Source: Nonomuraea roseoviolacea subsp. carminata (GTDB lineage Bacteria; Actinomycetota; Actinomycetes; Streptosporangiales; Streptosporangiaceae). Taken from it: a DNA stretch of 64,000 bases. This document shows positions 42,737-51,467 of this stretch, piece after piece; within the stretch, counting starts at the first letter, position 1; each line of letters begins with the position of its first letter. A program made the position numbers and the translations under genes. The stretch spans positions 9,585,001-9,649,000 of the forward strand of contig NZ_JAMZEC010000001.1 in NCBI RefSeq assembly GCF_024172185.1, in the 5' to 3' direction. The notes under the pieces are model-generated. The model saw only the letters and a list, made by a program, of their open reading frames with translations, searched no databases and had not been told where the DNA came from.

Positions 42737-44127
42737 GCCACCCGATGACCGCCGGCGCCGCCGATCTCCTGCGTGAGGCCGGCGCCGCCGGCCCGCTCTA
42801 CAGGTACGCGCGCCGCCCGCTCGTGGAACCGGACTGGCGGCGGCTGCCGGGCTGGCGCGGCGTCACCGAGGCGCAGTGGCGCGACGCCCAGTGGCAGCGC
42901 GCCCACTGCGTGAAGAACGCCCGCCAGCTCCGCGCCGTGGCCGGCGACCTGCTCCAGGAGTCCTTCTACGCCGACCTCCGGGCCGACGCGGAGCGCTTCG
43001 CGACCATGTCCATGCTGGTCACCCCGCAGTTGCTGAACGTGATGGCGCCCGGCGCCGCCCTGGAGCCGGCCGCCTTCACCGAGGCGTTCCTGGCCGACCC
43101 GGTCCGCCGGTACCTGCTGCCGGTGGCCTCGGACCGGCAGCCCGAGTGGCCCAGCCACCCGCGGGCCCGGCGCGACTCCCTGCACGAGGCCGAGATGTGG
43201 GTGGTGGAGGGGCTGACCCACCGGTACCCGACCAAGGTCCTGGCCGAGCTGCTGTCCACCTGCCCGCAGTACTGCGGGCACTGCACCCGGATGGACCTGG
43301 TCGGCTCCTCCACCCCGCAGATCACCAAGGCGCGGCTGACGCTCAAGCCGGTGGACCGGGAGGAGCTGATGCTGGACTACCTCAAGCGCACCCCGCAGGT
43401 GCGCGACGTGGTCGTCTCCGGCGGCGACGTGGCGAACGTGCCGTGGCCCCGGCTGGAGTCGTTCCTGCTGCGCCTGCTGGACCTGGAGTCGGTGCGCGAC
43501 GTCCGCCTGGCGACCAAGGCCCTGGTCGGGCTGCCGCAGCACTGGCTCCAGCCGCGCGTCGTCGAGGGCATGGGCCGGGTGGCCGGGCTCGCCCGCCGCC
43601 GCGGGGTGAACCTCGCCGTGCACACCCACGCCAACCACGCGCAGTCGGTGACGCCGCTGGTGGCGGAGGCGGCCCGGGCGCTGTTCGAGGCCGGGGTGCG
43701 GGACGTGCGCAACCAGGGCGTGCTGCTGCGCGGGGTCAACACGACCGCGGCCGACCTGCTCGACCTGTGCTTCGCCCTGCAGGGGGAGGCCGGCATCCTG
43801 CCGTACTACTTCTACCTCTGCGACATGATCCCGAACGCCGAGCACTGGCGGATCCCGCTCCACCAGGGCCTGCGGCTGCAGGAAGCGATCATGGGCTACC
43901 TGCCGGGGTACGCGACGCCCCGGGTCGTGTGCGACGTGCCGTACGTCGGCAAGCGGTGGGTGCACCAGGTGGCCGCGTACGACCGCGAGCGCGGCATCTC
44001 CTACTGGGCCGGCAACCACGGCATCGGCCTGGGCGAGCCGCCCGGCCCCGATCGCCGCTTCCCCTTCTACGACCCGATCGACACGCTCCCGGAGCCGGGC
44101 CGCCTCTGGTGGAAAGGACAACGATGA
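42733..44127 (+). CDS. KamA-family radical SAM 2,3-aminomutase
   Basis: 464 residues. The cluster ligands are C177, C181 and C184 in STCPQYCGHCTRMD. The PLP lysine is in DVPYVGKRWV, where lysine 2,3-aminomutase has the GGGGK motif. The two Asp residues that bind the side-chain amino group of lysine in KamA have counterparts in YLCDMIPNAEHW and VVCDVPYVGK. Together with NQGVLLRGVN this supports a lysine-type (or other basic amino acid) 2,3-aminomutase. It supplies a beta-amino acid, consistent with the adenylation pocket. It lacks the N-terminal and C-terminal extensions of clostridial KamA. Confidence 0.9.
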   Translation: MSHPMTAGAADLLREAGAAGPLYRYARRPLVEPDWRRLPGWRGVTEAQWRDAQWQRAHCVKNARQLRAVAGDLLQESFYADLRADAERFATMSMLVTPQLLNVMAPGAALEPAAFTEAFLADPVRRYLLPVASDRQPEWPSHPRARRDSLHEAEMWVVEGLTHRYPTKVLAELLSTCPQYCGHCTRMDLVGSSTPQITKARLTLKPVDREELMLDYLKRTPQVRDVVVSGGDVANVPWPRLESFLLRLLDLESVRDVRLATKALVGLPQHWLQPRVVEGMGRVAGLARRRGVNLAVHTHANHAQSVTPLVAEAARALFEAGVRDVRNQGVLLRGVNTTAADLLDLCFALQGEAGILPYYFYLCDMIPNAEHWRIPLHQGLRLQEAIMGYLPGYATPRVVCDVPYVGKRWVHQVAAYDRERGISYWAGNHGIGLGEPPGPDRRFPFYDPIDTLPEPGRLWWKGQR

Positions 44128-45098
44128 GCTCGCTGCGCCGCATGTGCTGGATCTTCCCGGACCGGGAGTCGACGCGGGCCCAGGCGATGTGGCACCCCTT
44201 CTTCTGGGACCTGTACGCCGAGGTGGCCGAGGAGCTGGGCCTGACCTGGTGCCGGCACGCGCCCGACGCGGTGACGGTCGACGGCCTCGACACGGGCAAG
44301 CCGCGCGTCTACGTGGACCGGGAGCGGGTCACCCCCGAGGACACGCTGTTCATCACCGCCCTGTACTCGCTGCCGTACCAGTCGATGGACGTCTTCAACC
44401 AGTACGCGCTCTACGCCGTGCTGGAGCAGGCCGGCTTCTACCTGCCGTTCCCGGCGTGGCTGTCGCCCATCGCCAACGACAAGCTGGCCACGGTGCTGTT
44501 CCTGCGCGACTCCCCCGTGCCGCCCGTCCCGACCGTGCGGATCGGCACCGGCCGGGACACCGGCAAGTACCTGTACGAGGCGGCGCTGGGCGAGCTGACG
44601 TACCCGGCCATCGTCAAACCGTCCGGGTGGTGCGGCGGGGGCGGGGTGAACCTGGCGCGCGACGCCGAGGAGATCCGCGGCCTGGCCAGCCTGGCGCAGG
44701 GCGGCGACACCGCGCTGGTGGTCCAGCCGTACCTGGGTGACGGCACCGTGGACTACCGCGTCTACGTCGTGGACGGCGAGCCGTACGCCGTCATGAAACG
44801 CATCCCGCAGCCCGGCTCGCCGGTCGCCAACGCCAGCAGGGGCGGCGCGATGGAGTTCCCGGAGGTCCCGGCCGAGCTGGCCGCGGCCACCGCGTACTTC
44901 GCGGCCCGGCTGCCCATCCCGTTCTTCTGCGTCGACTTCCTCTTCGACGGGGAGCGGTACTGGTTCTCCGAGCTGGAGCCCGACGGGGTGATCGCGCCGG
45001 ACTGGGGCGACCCCGCCCGCGCCCTCCAGCGCGACATCACCCGCGCCCGCTGGACCGCCTACCGCGACGCCCACACCCGATGGCTGGAGAGAACATGA
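44124..45098 (+). CDS. ATP-grasp ligase
   Basis: 324 residues, ATGA overlap with the aminomutase. The ATP-grasp features are KLATVLFLRDSPVPPVPTV, YPAIVKPSGWCGGGGVNLA (substrate loop), ALVVQPYLG and VDYRVYVVDGEPYAVMKRI, with the Mg-binding end FFCVDFLFDGERYWFSELEPDG. Such enzymes form an amide bond through an acyl-phosphate. Here it probably joins the (beta-)amino acid to a partner acid or amine, RimK-style, outside any NRPS line. The partner is not known. Confidence 0.87.
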   Translation: MSSLRRMCWIFPDRESTRAQAMWHPFFWDLYAEVAEELGLTWCRHAPDAVTVDGLDTGKPRVYVDRERVTPEDTLFITALYSLPYQSMDVFNQYALYAVLEQAGFYLPFPAWLSPIANDKLATVLFLRDSPVPPVPTVRIGTGRDTGKYLYEAALGELTYPAIVKPSGWCGGGGVNLARDAEEIRGLASLAQGGDTALVVQPYLGDGTVDYRVYVVDGEPYAVMKRIPQPGSPVANASRGGAMEFPEVPAELAAATAYFAARLPIPFFCVDFLFDGERYWFSELEPDGVIAPDWGDPARALQRDITRARWTAYRDAHTRWLERT

Positions 45099-46312
45099 CC
45101 GACTTCTCGCTGTCCCCCGACCCCGACCTGCGCGTTCCGCAGCGCACGCTGGAGCGCCTGAAGACCGTCCCCGCGCTCGCCCTCCGCTACGCCGGCCACG
45201 ACAAGATCCTGTCGCTGCGGGACGTGGCCGCGCTGCCGACGCTGGTCAAGGACGAGCTGAACGTGGCGCTCGCGCACCTGCGGCCCAGGGCCGAGCACGG
45301 CGCCACCTGGCTGTTCCAGAGCGGCGGCAGCACCGGCGCGCCCAAGGTCGGCCACGCCCCCACCGGTTTCTACATGACCGGCGTGCACGCCCAGTGGCGG
45401 CCCCTGGACCGCGACGACGTCTTCGTCAACGGCTGGGGCGCCGGGCGCATGTGGGGCGCCCACTTCCTGGCCGCCGCGTTCGCCGACCTGTCCGGCTGCG
45501 AGGTCATCGCGCTCGGCTCGGTCACCAGGGACGAGTACGGCGACTGGCTGTCGTTCCTCGCGGCCCGGGGCGTGACCGCGTTCGGGGGCACGCCCAGCGT
45601 GCTGCGGCTGTGGTTCGCCCACGCCCGCGCCACCGGGGTCCGCCTGCCGAGCCTGCGCAAGGTGCTCTGGCTGGGCGAGGCGTGGCACCCGCAGCTCGAC
45701 GAGGACCTGGCCGTGGTCGCGCCGGACGCGCGCCGGTGGGGCATGTTCGGCAGCACCGAGACCTGGGTCGCGGGCACGAACACGCCGGACTGCCCGGCCG
45801 ACGTCTTCCACCCGCTGCCCGAGCAGCTCGTGCACGTGGGCGAGGACGAGCTGCTGGACTTCACCACCCTCAACCCGGACATGCTCAACCCCGTGCTCCG
45901 CTACCGGACCGGCGACGCCGGCCGGTTCGTCGCCTGCCCGTGCGGGGCCGAGGGCAGGGCGCTGCGCATCCTCGGCCGGCGCGACTCCGTGGTGCAGGTG
46001 CGCGGCCTCGGCCTGCACGTCGACGACATCGTGGCACAGGCCGAGCGGGAGCCCGGCGTCTCGCGGGCCCAGGTCGTCGTCACCGAGCAGCGCGGCCGGG
46101 TCGCCACCGTCGAGGTGCTGCTGCTGGCCGGCGGCGACGCGCCTCCCGGCCTGGCCGAGCGGCTGCGGCGCGACCTGATGGCCGCGACCTTCACCCTCAG
46201 CACGGCCTTCCAGCACGACCCGGAGTCCTTCCGCGTACGCGTGGTGGACGCGCTGGTCAGCAACGAGCGCACCGGCAAGACCGCGAGCTTCGTGGTCAGG
46301 GAGGGCTCGTGA
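45095..46312 (+). CDS. Phenylacetate-CoA ligase-like adenylating enzyme 1
   Basis: 405 residues, ATGA overlap. PaaK-type core motifs are LFQSGGSTGAPKVG (P-loop), LRKVLWLGEAWHP, RWGMFGSTETWVAG and RYRTGDAGRFV. The C-terminal subdomain ends TGKTASFV with the lysine in place. PaaK-like proteins activate carboxylic acids as AMP esters, often for transfer to CoA or an amine. Within this tightly coupled gene group it is a second or third acid-activating step. A short Cys-rich turn (ACPCGAEG) may bind zinc. Confidence 0.85.
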   Translation: MTDFSLSPDPDLRVPQRTLERLKTVPALALRYAGHDKILSLRDVAALPTLVKDELNVALAHLRPRAEHGATWLFQSGGSTGAPKVGHAPTGFYMTGVHAQWRPLDRDDVFVNGWGAGRMWGAHFLAAAFADLSGCEVIALGSVTRDEYGDWLSFLAARGVTAFGGTPSVLRLWFAHARATGVRLPSLRKVLWLGEAWHPQLDEDLAVVAPDARRWGMFGSTETWVAGTNTPDCPADVFHPLPEQLVHVGEDELLDFTTLNPDMLNPVLRYRTGDAGRFVACPCGAEGRALRILGRRDSVVQVRGLGLHVDDIVAQAEREPGVSRAQVVVTEQRGRVATVEVLLLAGGDAPPGLAERLRRDLMAATFTLSTAFQHDPESFRVRVVDALVSNERTGKTASFVVREGS

Positions 46313-47565
46313 GGCTGTCCCTGGGGCGGGAGTTCATGCTGTTCTGGTCCGGCCAGACGGTGAGCCTCGTCGGCGACCGGATCACCGTGTTCGTCGTCCC
46401 GACACTGATGATCTTCGCGTTGGACGCCTCGCCGTTCGAGGTGGGCGTGGTCTCCATGGCGCAGTACCTGGGCATTCCGCTGCTCGGGCCGATCGCGGGC
46501 GTCCTGGTGGACCGGTGGAACAAACGCGTCACCATGCTGGCCTGCGACCTGGTGCGGCTGGCCGCGATCGCGGCCGTCCCGATCGCCTACTGGGCCGGGG
46601 TGCTGACCACGCCGCTGCTGTTCGTCTGCGTGGCGCTGGTCAGCGGGGCGACGATCTTCTTCAACGTCGGCTACCTCGTCGCCGTGCCCGCCACCGTGCC
46701 GCAGGACCGGCTGGTCCACGCCTACTCCCGGCTGGAGGGCAGCCGGACGGTGTCGGAGGTGGCCGGGCCGTCGATCGCCGCCGGGCTCTACCACGCGCTC
46801 GGCGCGGCGGCCCTGCTCGTGGACGCGGCCACCTACCTGGTCTCGGCCGCCTGCTTCACCGCCATGCGCCCGTGGGGCACCGCGACGGTCCACCAGGGGT
46901 CGGTGCGCTCGCGGCTGGCGCTAGGGTTCCGGCTGAACTGGGCGGATCCGGTGCTGCGCCGGGTGGTCGTGGCGGCCGTGACGCTGAACTCGGGCGGGCC
47001 CGTCTTCGTGACCGTCCTGCCCGTGCTGGCCTACCAGGGGCTGGGGGTCCAGGTCGCCGCGTACGGCGCCGCGATGTCGGCGGCGGCCGTCGGGGCCGTG
47101 CTGGGGGCCCTCGCGGCGCCCAGGATCGGCGCCCGGCTGGGGCTGGGCCGCACCATGGCGTGGGCGCTGCTGCTGCACTGCCTGGTGGGGCTGGGCGTGC
47201 TGGCCGCGCCCGCGCTGCCGCCGCCCGTCGTGATCGGCGTGACGATCGGCTGCTACGGCTTCTTCATGTCCTGCATCAACGTCTGCAGCGCGCCCATCCG
47301 CCAGTCGCGGATGCCGGCGGAGAACCAGGGCGTGATGCACGCGGCCTTCCGTACCGCGACGTGGGGCGTGATCCCGCTGGCCGCCCTGGCGGGCGGCTCG
47401 GCGGTCACCCTGCTCACGCCCGGCCTGGGCGTGCTGGACGCCGCCCGGGTGGTCATGGCGGTCGGGACGCTGCTCGCGGCGCTGTCCTTCCTGCCCGCGC
47501 TGGGCATCCAGCCGCTGCTCGACCGGGCGGAGCGGGAGCGCGTCCTGAACGGGAGCACGGCATGA
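46309..47565 (+). CDS. MFS exporter of the cluster
   Basis: 418 residues, GTGA overlap with the preceding gene. Twelve membrane helices begin LSLGREFMLFWSGQTVSLVGDRITVFVVP, the typical DHA3-type opening, with the conserved loop GVLVDRWNKRVTML. It is co-translated with the biosynthetic genes, so it most likely exports the cluster's product or confers self-resistance. The substrate is unassigned. Confidence 0.88.
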   Translation: MRLSLGREFMLFWSGQTVSLVGDRITVFVVPTLMIFALDASPFEVGVVSMAQYLGIPLLGPIAGVLVDRWNKRVTMLACDLVRLAAIAAVPIAYWAGVLTTPLLFVCVALVSGATIFFNVGYLVAVPATVPQDRLVHAYSRLEGSRTVSEVAGPSIAAGLYHALGAAALLVDAATYLVSAACFTAMRPWGTATVHQGSVRSRLALGFRLNWADPVLRRVVVAAVTLNSGGPVFVTVLPVLAYQGLGVQVAAYGAAMSAAAVGAVLGALAAPRIGARLGLGRTMAWALLLHCLVGLGVLAAPALPPPVVIGVTIGCYGFFMSCINVCSAPIRQSRMPAENQGVMHAAFRTATWGVIPLAALAGGSAVTLLTPGLGVLDAARVVMAVGTLLAALSFLPALGIQPLLDRAERERVLNGSTA

Positions 47566-47600
47566 ACAGGAGCGCGCCTTGAAAGGGAGCACGGCATGAA
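47551..47600 (+). repeat. Duplicated translation-start segment between MFS and SDR genes
   Basis: GGGAGCACGGCATGAA occurs at 47551-47566 and 47585-47600. The first ATG opens only M-N-R-S-A-P-stop (47562-47582), overlapping the MFS stop. The second is the real SDR start. This looks like a duplicated initiation region that leaves a six-codon leader peptide. Confidence 0.6.
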
Positions 47601-48447
47601 GACGGTGCTGATCACGGGGACCTCGTCGGGTGTCGGGCTGGCGACGGCGGTCGCCGCGGCGCGGGCCGGGTTCGCCACGGTGGCGACCATGCGCGACCCG
47701 GACCGGGCCGGCGAGCTGCTGGAGGCCGCCGGGGAGGCGGGCGTCGAGGTGGACGTGCGGCGGCTCGACGTCACCGAGGCCGGGTCGCCCGAGTCCTGCC
47801 TGCGCGGCGTGCGGGAGGACTACGGGCGGCTGGACGCGCTGGTCAACAACGCGGGCGTGTCCAACTTCGACCCCACGATGGAGATGTCCACCATGGAGGC
47901 CCTGCGGGCCAACCTGGAGGTCAACTTCTTCGGGGTGATCGCCGTCAGCCGGGTGGCGATGCCGCTGCTGCGGGCCTCGGGCGGGCGGCTGGTGAGCGTC
48001 GGCAGCGTGCACGGCGTCGTCGGGCAGCCGTTCAACGAGGCGTACGCGGCGGCGAAGTTCGCGGTCGAGGGGTTCATGGAGAGCCTGGCGCCGGTCGCGG
48101 CCTCCCAGGGGGTGACGGTGTCGGTGGTCGTGCCCGGCTTCGTCGCCGACACCCGGTTCGGGATTTTTCCGGACATCAACCGGAAGACCATCCAGGCCGC
48201 CTCCGGCCCCTACGCCCGGACCTTCGCCGACTACATCGACTGGGTGCGCGGCGCGGGCTGGGAGGGGGCCGGGCAGTCCAAGAGGGAGGTGGCCGAGGTG
48301 ATCGTCGGTGCGCTGACCGCCGAGGACCCGCCCTTCCGCATCGCCACCAGCGCCTGGGTGTCCGGCTACCTGGCGGCCAAGCTCGCCGACGCCGACGGCT
48401 CGGCCGTGCGCGCCCTTGCCCGTACCTGGATCGGGGCCCCCGAGTGA
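47596..48447 (+). CDS. SDR-family oxidoreductase
   Basis: 283 residues. Classical short-chain dehydrogenase signature: VLITGTSSGVGLATAVAAA (TGxxxGxG), DALVNNAGVSNFDP (NNAG), GRLVSVGSVHGVVGQP (Ser) and YAAAKFAVEGFMESLAP (YxxxK). It catalyses an NAD(P)-linked ketone/alcohol conversion, and within the cluster is probably a tailoring reductase. It follows the MFS gene after a duplicated ribosome-site/start segment and overlaps the thioesterase start (GTGA). Confidence 0.92.
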   Translation: MKTVLITGTSSGVGLATAVAAARAGFATVATMRDPDRAGELLEAAGEAGVEVDVRRLDVTEAGSPESCLRGVREDYGRLDALVNNAGVSNFDPTMEMSTMEALRANLEVNFFGVIAVSRVAMPLLRASGGRLVSVGSVHGVVGQPFNEAYAAAKFAVEGFMESLAPVAASQGVTVSVVVPGFVADTRFGIFPDINRKTIQAASGPYARTFADYIDWVRGAGWEGAGQSKREVAEVIVGALTAEDPPFRIATSAWVSGYLAAKLADADGSAVRALARTWIGAPE

Positions 48448-48830
48448 GCGGCCACACCGAGGACGCGGCCTGCCGGTCGCTCGGGATCACGCTGGAGGAC
48501 CTCGGCCCCGGCCGGGCCCGGCTGCGCATGCGGATCACCGACGACATGGTCAACCTGCACGGCGTCGCCCACGGCGGCTACGTGTTCCTGCTCGCCGACG
48601 CCGCCTTCGCCTACGCCTGCAACAGCCGCGGCCCGGTCACCGTCGCGCACAGCGCCCAGGTGACCTTCGTCCGCCCGGCGGCGCCCGGAGAGGACCTGCT
48701 GGCCGAGGCGGAGGAGCGGGTGCGCTACGGCAGGCACGGCGTCTACGACGTCACCGTGCGCCGTCCCGGCGGCGAGGTCGTCGCCGAGTTCCGCGGCCAG
48801 AGCGTCGCCGTCTCCGGCAGGCCGTCGTGA
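48444..48830 (+). CDS. PaaI-type hotdog thioesterase
   Basis: 128 residues, GTGA overlap with the SDR. The hotdog fold is evident: ITDDMVNLHGVAHGGYVFLLADAAFAYACNS matches the PaaI N-x-H-G-x-x-H-G-G segment, with the catalytic Asp after the helix. It hydrolyses acyl-CoA or acyl-carrier thioesters. It may act as release or editing enzyme for the CoA-ligase products in this cluster. Confidence 0.9.
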   Translation: MSGHTEDAACRSLGITLEDLGPGRARLRMRITDDMVNLHGVAHGGYVFLLADAAFAYACNSRGPVTVAHSAQVTFVRPAAPGEDLLAEAEERVRYGRHGVYDVTVRRPGGEVVAEFRGQSVAVSGRPS

Positions 48831-48882
48831 AGGCCAAGTCGCATGAAGGCCACGTCGTCATGAAGGAAGGAACGACACATCG

Positions 48883-50172
48883 ATGAGCGGACGCTGGATC
48901 CACCGCTGGGACCCCGAGGATCCCGGCTTCTGGGCGGCGACCGGGCGCCGCGTCGCCACCCGGAACCTGGTCTTCTCCATCTTCGTGGAGCACCTCGGTT
49001 TCGCGGTGTGGCTGCTGTGGAGCGCGGTGGTGGTGCTCCTGCCGAAGGCGGGCTTCCCGTTCACCGTCGACCAGCTGTTCTGGCTGGTGGCCGTGCCGAA
49101 CCTGGTCGGCGCCACGCTACGGCTGCCGTACACCTTCGCGGTCTCGGCCTTCGGCGGGCGCAACTGGACCGTGGTCAGCGCGCTGCTGCTGCTCCTGCCG
49201 GTCGGGCTGCTCGCCGTGCTCGCCGCCGACCCGGCCACGCCGTACGGGCTGTTCCTGCTGGCCGCGGCGACGGCCGGGCTGGGCGGCGGCAACTTCGCCT
49301 CCTCCATGGCCAACATCTCCTACTTCTACCCGGAGCGGCGCAAGGGCTTCGCGCTGGGCGTCAACGCGGCGGGCGGCAACCTGGGCGTGGCGGTCGTCCA
49401 GCTCGTGGTCCCGCTGGCGGCCGCGGCCGGGCTGGCCTACGCCGGTCTGGTGTGGCTCCCGCTCGTCGCCGCCGCGGCCGTGTGCGCGTACTTCTTCATG
49501 GACAACCTCGCGGTGGCCACGGCCGGCTTCGCCAGTCAGGCGCGCGCCCTGAAGCGCAAGCACACCTGGGTGATGTCGTTCCTCTACATCGGCACCTTCG
49601 GCTCGTTCATCGGGTACTCGGCGGCCTTCCCGCTGGTGGTCAAGACGGCCTTCGCGGGCTCGGCCGCGCCGTACGTCGCCTTCCTGGGCCCCCTCGTCGG
49701 CTCGCTCGCGCGGCCGGTCGGCGGCTGGCTGTCGGACAGGTACGGCGGAGCCAGGGTGACCGCGTGGTCGTTCGTGGCCATGGCCGCGGGCGTGGCGGGC
49801 GCGCTGGCGGGGCTCCGGTGGCACGCGTTCCCGATGTTCCTGGGGGCGTTCCTCCTGCTGTTCGTCGCCTCGGGGACGGGCAACGGGTCCACGTACCGGA
49901 TGATCCCGGCCATCTTCGCCGCCCAGGGCGCCCCGGAGAACGCCCGCCCGGAGGCCGCGGCGTGCATCGGCATCGCCTCCGCGGTCGGCGCGTTCGGCGG
50001 CTTCCTCATCCCGCGCGGCTTCGCGATGTCGATCAGCCAGACGGGCTCGGTCGCCGTGGCGCTGTACGCGTTCCTCAGCGGCTACGCGGTCTTCCTGGTC
50101 ACCAACTGGTGGTTCTACCGCCGTCGGGTGCTGGCGGCCCGGGCCCCCAGCCTCGCCCACAGCCGAATCTGA
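48883..50172 (+). CDS. NarK-type nitrate/nitrite MFS transporter
   Basis: 429 residues, twelve membrane helices. The nitrate-signature GLGGGNFASSMANISYFYP with the following RRKGFALGVNAAGGNLGV, and the second half GSGTGNGSTYRMIP in the equivalent place (SGTGNGSTYR), are those of NarK/NasA proteins. It should transport nitrate or nitrite. No nitrate reductase is in the window, so its place in a biosynthetic cluster is unusual. It may supply nitrite for N-N or nitro chemistry, or be incidental. Confidence 0.88.
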   Translation: MSGRWIHRWDPEDPGFWAATGRRVATRNLVFSIFVEHLGFAVWLLWSAVVVLLPKAGFPFTVDQLFWLVAVPNLVGATLRLPYTFAVSAFGGRNWTVVSALLLLLPVGLLAVLAADPATPYGLFLLAAATAGLGGGNFASSMANISYFYPERRKGFALGVNAAGGNLGVAVVQLVVPLAAAAGLAYAGLVWLPLVAAAAVCAYFFMDNLAVATAGFASQARALKRKHTWVMSFLYIGTFGSFIGYSAAFPLVVKTAFAGSAAPYVAFLGPLVGSLARPVGGWLSDRYGGARVTAWSFVAMAAGVAGALAGLRWHAFPMFLGAFLLLFVASGTGNGSTYRMIPAIFAAQGAPENARPEAAACIGIASAVGAFGGFLIPRGFAMSISQTGSVAVALYAFLSGYAVFLVTNWWFYRRRVLAARAPSLAHSRI

Positions 50173-50198
50173 CCCGAACCCGCAGCAAGGAGATCCAG

Positions 50199-51455
50199 AT
50201 GCCCGCCAGACCCCTGCGTGACCTGATCGACTTCGCCCGGCGCAACTCGCCGTTCTACGCCGAGCTCTACCGTGACGTGCCCGAGGGCGTCGCGGACCTC
50301 GCCCGGCTGCCGATCATCGACCAGGCGGCCTTCTGGGCCGCCAACACCTGGCCGGACAACCGGCTGCTGACCGGCCCCCTGACCGACGCCGGCGTGTACA
50401 CCTCCGGCGGCACCACCGGCGCGCCGAAGGTCTCCCCGTGGACCCGCACCGAGCACTTCGACTCCACCTCGGCGTTCGGCGCCGGCATGGTCAGGGCCGG
50501 GCTGCGGCCCGGTCACCGGGTGGCGAACCTGTTCTTCGCCGGCCACCTGTACGGCGGCTTCCTCTACATCGAGGCGGCCCTGCACAACGCGCCGGTGGAG
50601 AACGTGCGGCTGCCGGTCGCCGGCCACACGCCGGACGAGGACGTCGCCGACCTCATCGCCGGCTTCGGCGTCAACGTGCTGGCGGGCACGCCGATGAAGC
50701 TCGGCGGGGTCGCCGAGGCGGTGCTCGCCAAGGGGGTGGACGCGCGTTCGGTGGAGCTGCTGCTGTTCGCCGGCGACCTGCTCTTCGACGACCTGCGCCC
50801 GCGCCTGGCCAAGGCCTTCCCGGGCGCGGCGATCGCGTCGCTGGGGTACGCCACGGTGGACGCCGGCCTGGTCGGCGGGCCGGTGCCGGGTGACGACGTG
50901 CGGGTGCACGAGGCGTTCCCCGAGCGCACCGTGGTCGAACTCCTCGACGAGGTGACCGGCGAGCCGATCACCGAGCCGGGCGTGCGCGGCCGGGTGGTCG
51001 TCACGAACCTGTTCCGCACGCTCATGCCGATCATCCGCTACCCGGTGGGCGACCTGGCCGAGTGGGTGGACGCCGGGTGCCGCCGTTTCCGCCTGGTCGG
51101 CCGGACCGTCGAGGGCGCCAGGGTGGCCAACGTGGCCATGGCGTACGAGGACGTCCGCGCCGCGCTCGCCGCCGCCGACCCGGGCGGGGCGATGACCGGG
51201 ATGCAGATGGTCGAGCGCCGCTGGGACGGCAAGGACGGGCTCGTGCTGCGCCTGGCCTGCGCCGATGAGCCGCCCGCCGGGCTGACCGAGCGGCTGGTCG
51301 AGGCGGTGTACGCGGCCCGGCCGCTGTACCCCGACTGCGTGGAGCAGGGGTTCGTCCATCCGCTGATCATCGAGTGGGTGCGGCCGTCCGAGCTGGCCAC
51401 CCATCCGCGCACGGGCAAGCTCGTGCAGGTCGTGGACGAGCGCCCGCACTCCTGA
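50199..51455 (+). CDS. Phenylacetate-CoA ligase-like adenylating enzyme 2
   Basis: 418 residues, AAGGAGA before the ATG. PaaK-like motifs are GVYTSGGTTGAPKVSPW (P-loop), SLGYATVDAGLVGG, PIIRYPVGDLAEWVDAG and HPRTGKLVQVVDE with the C-terminal lysine. It is a paralogue of the enzyme at 45095 but with a clearly different sequence, so it probably uses another acid. It is the last gene of the plus-strand run and is followed by 12 bases before a convergent gene. Confidence 0.85.
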   Translation: MPARPLRDLIDFARRNSPFYAELYRDVPEGVADLARLPIIDQAAFWAANTWPDNRLLTGPLTDAGVYTSGGTTGAPKVSPWTRTEHFDSTSAFGAGMVRAGLRPGHRVANLFFAGHLYGGFLYIEAALHNAPVENVRLPVAGHTPDEDVADLIAGFGVNVLAGTPMKLGGVAEAVLAKGVDARSVELLLFAGDLLFDDLRPRLAKAFPGAAIASLGYATVDAGLVGGPVPGDDVRVHEAFPERTVVELLDEVTGEPITEPGVRGRVVVTNLFRTLMPIIRYPVGDLAEWVDAGCRRFRLVGRTVEGARVANVAMAYEDVRAALAAADPGGAMTGMQMVERRWDGKDGLVLRLACADEPPAGLTERLVEAVYAARPLYPDCVEQGFVHPLIIEWVRPSELATHPRTGKLVQVVDERPHS

Positions 51456-51467
51456 GCCCGTCTCCCG

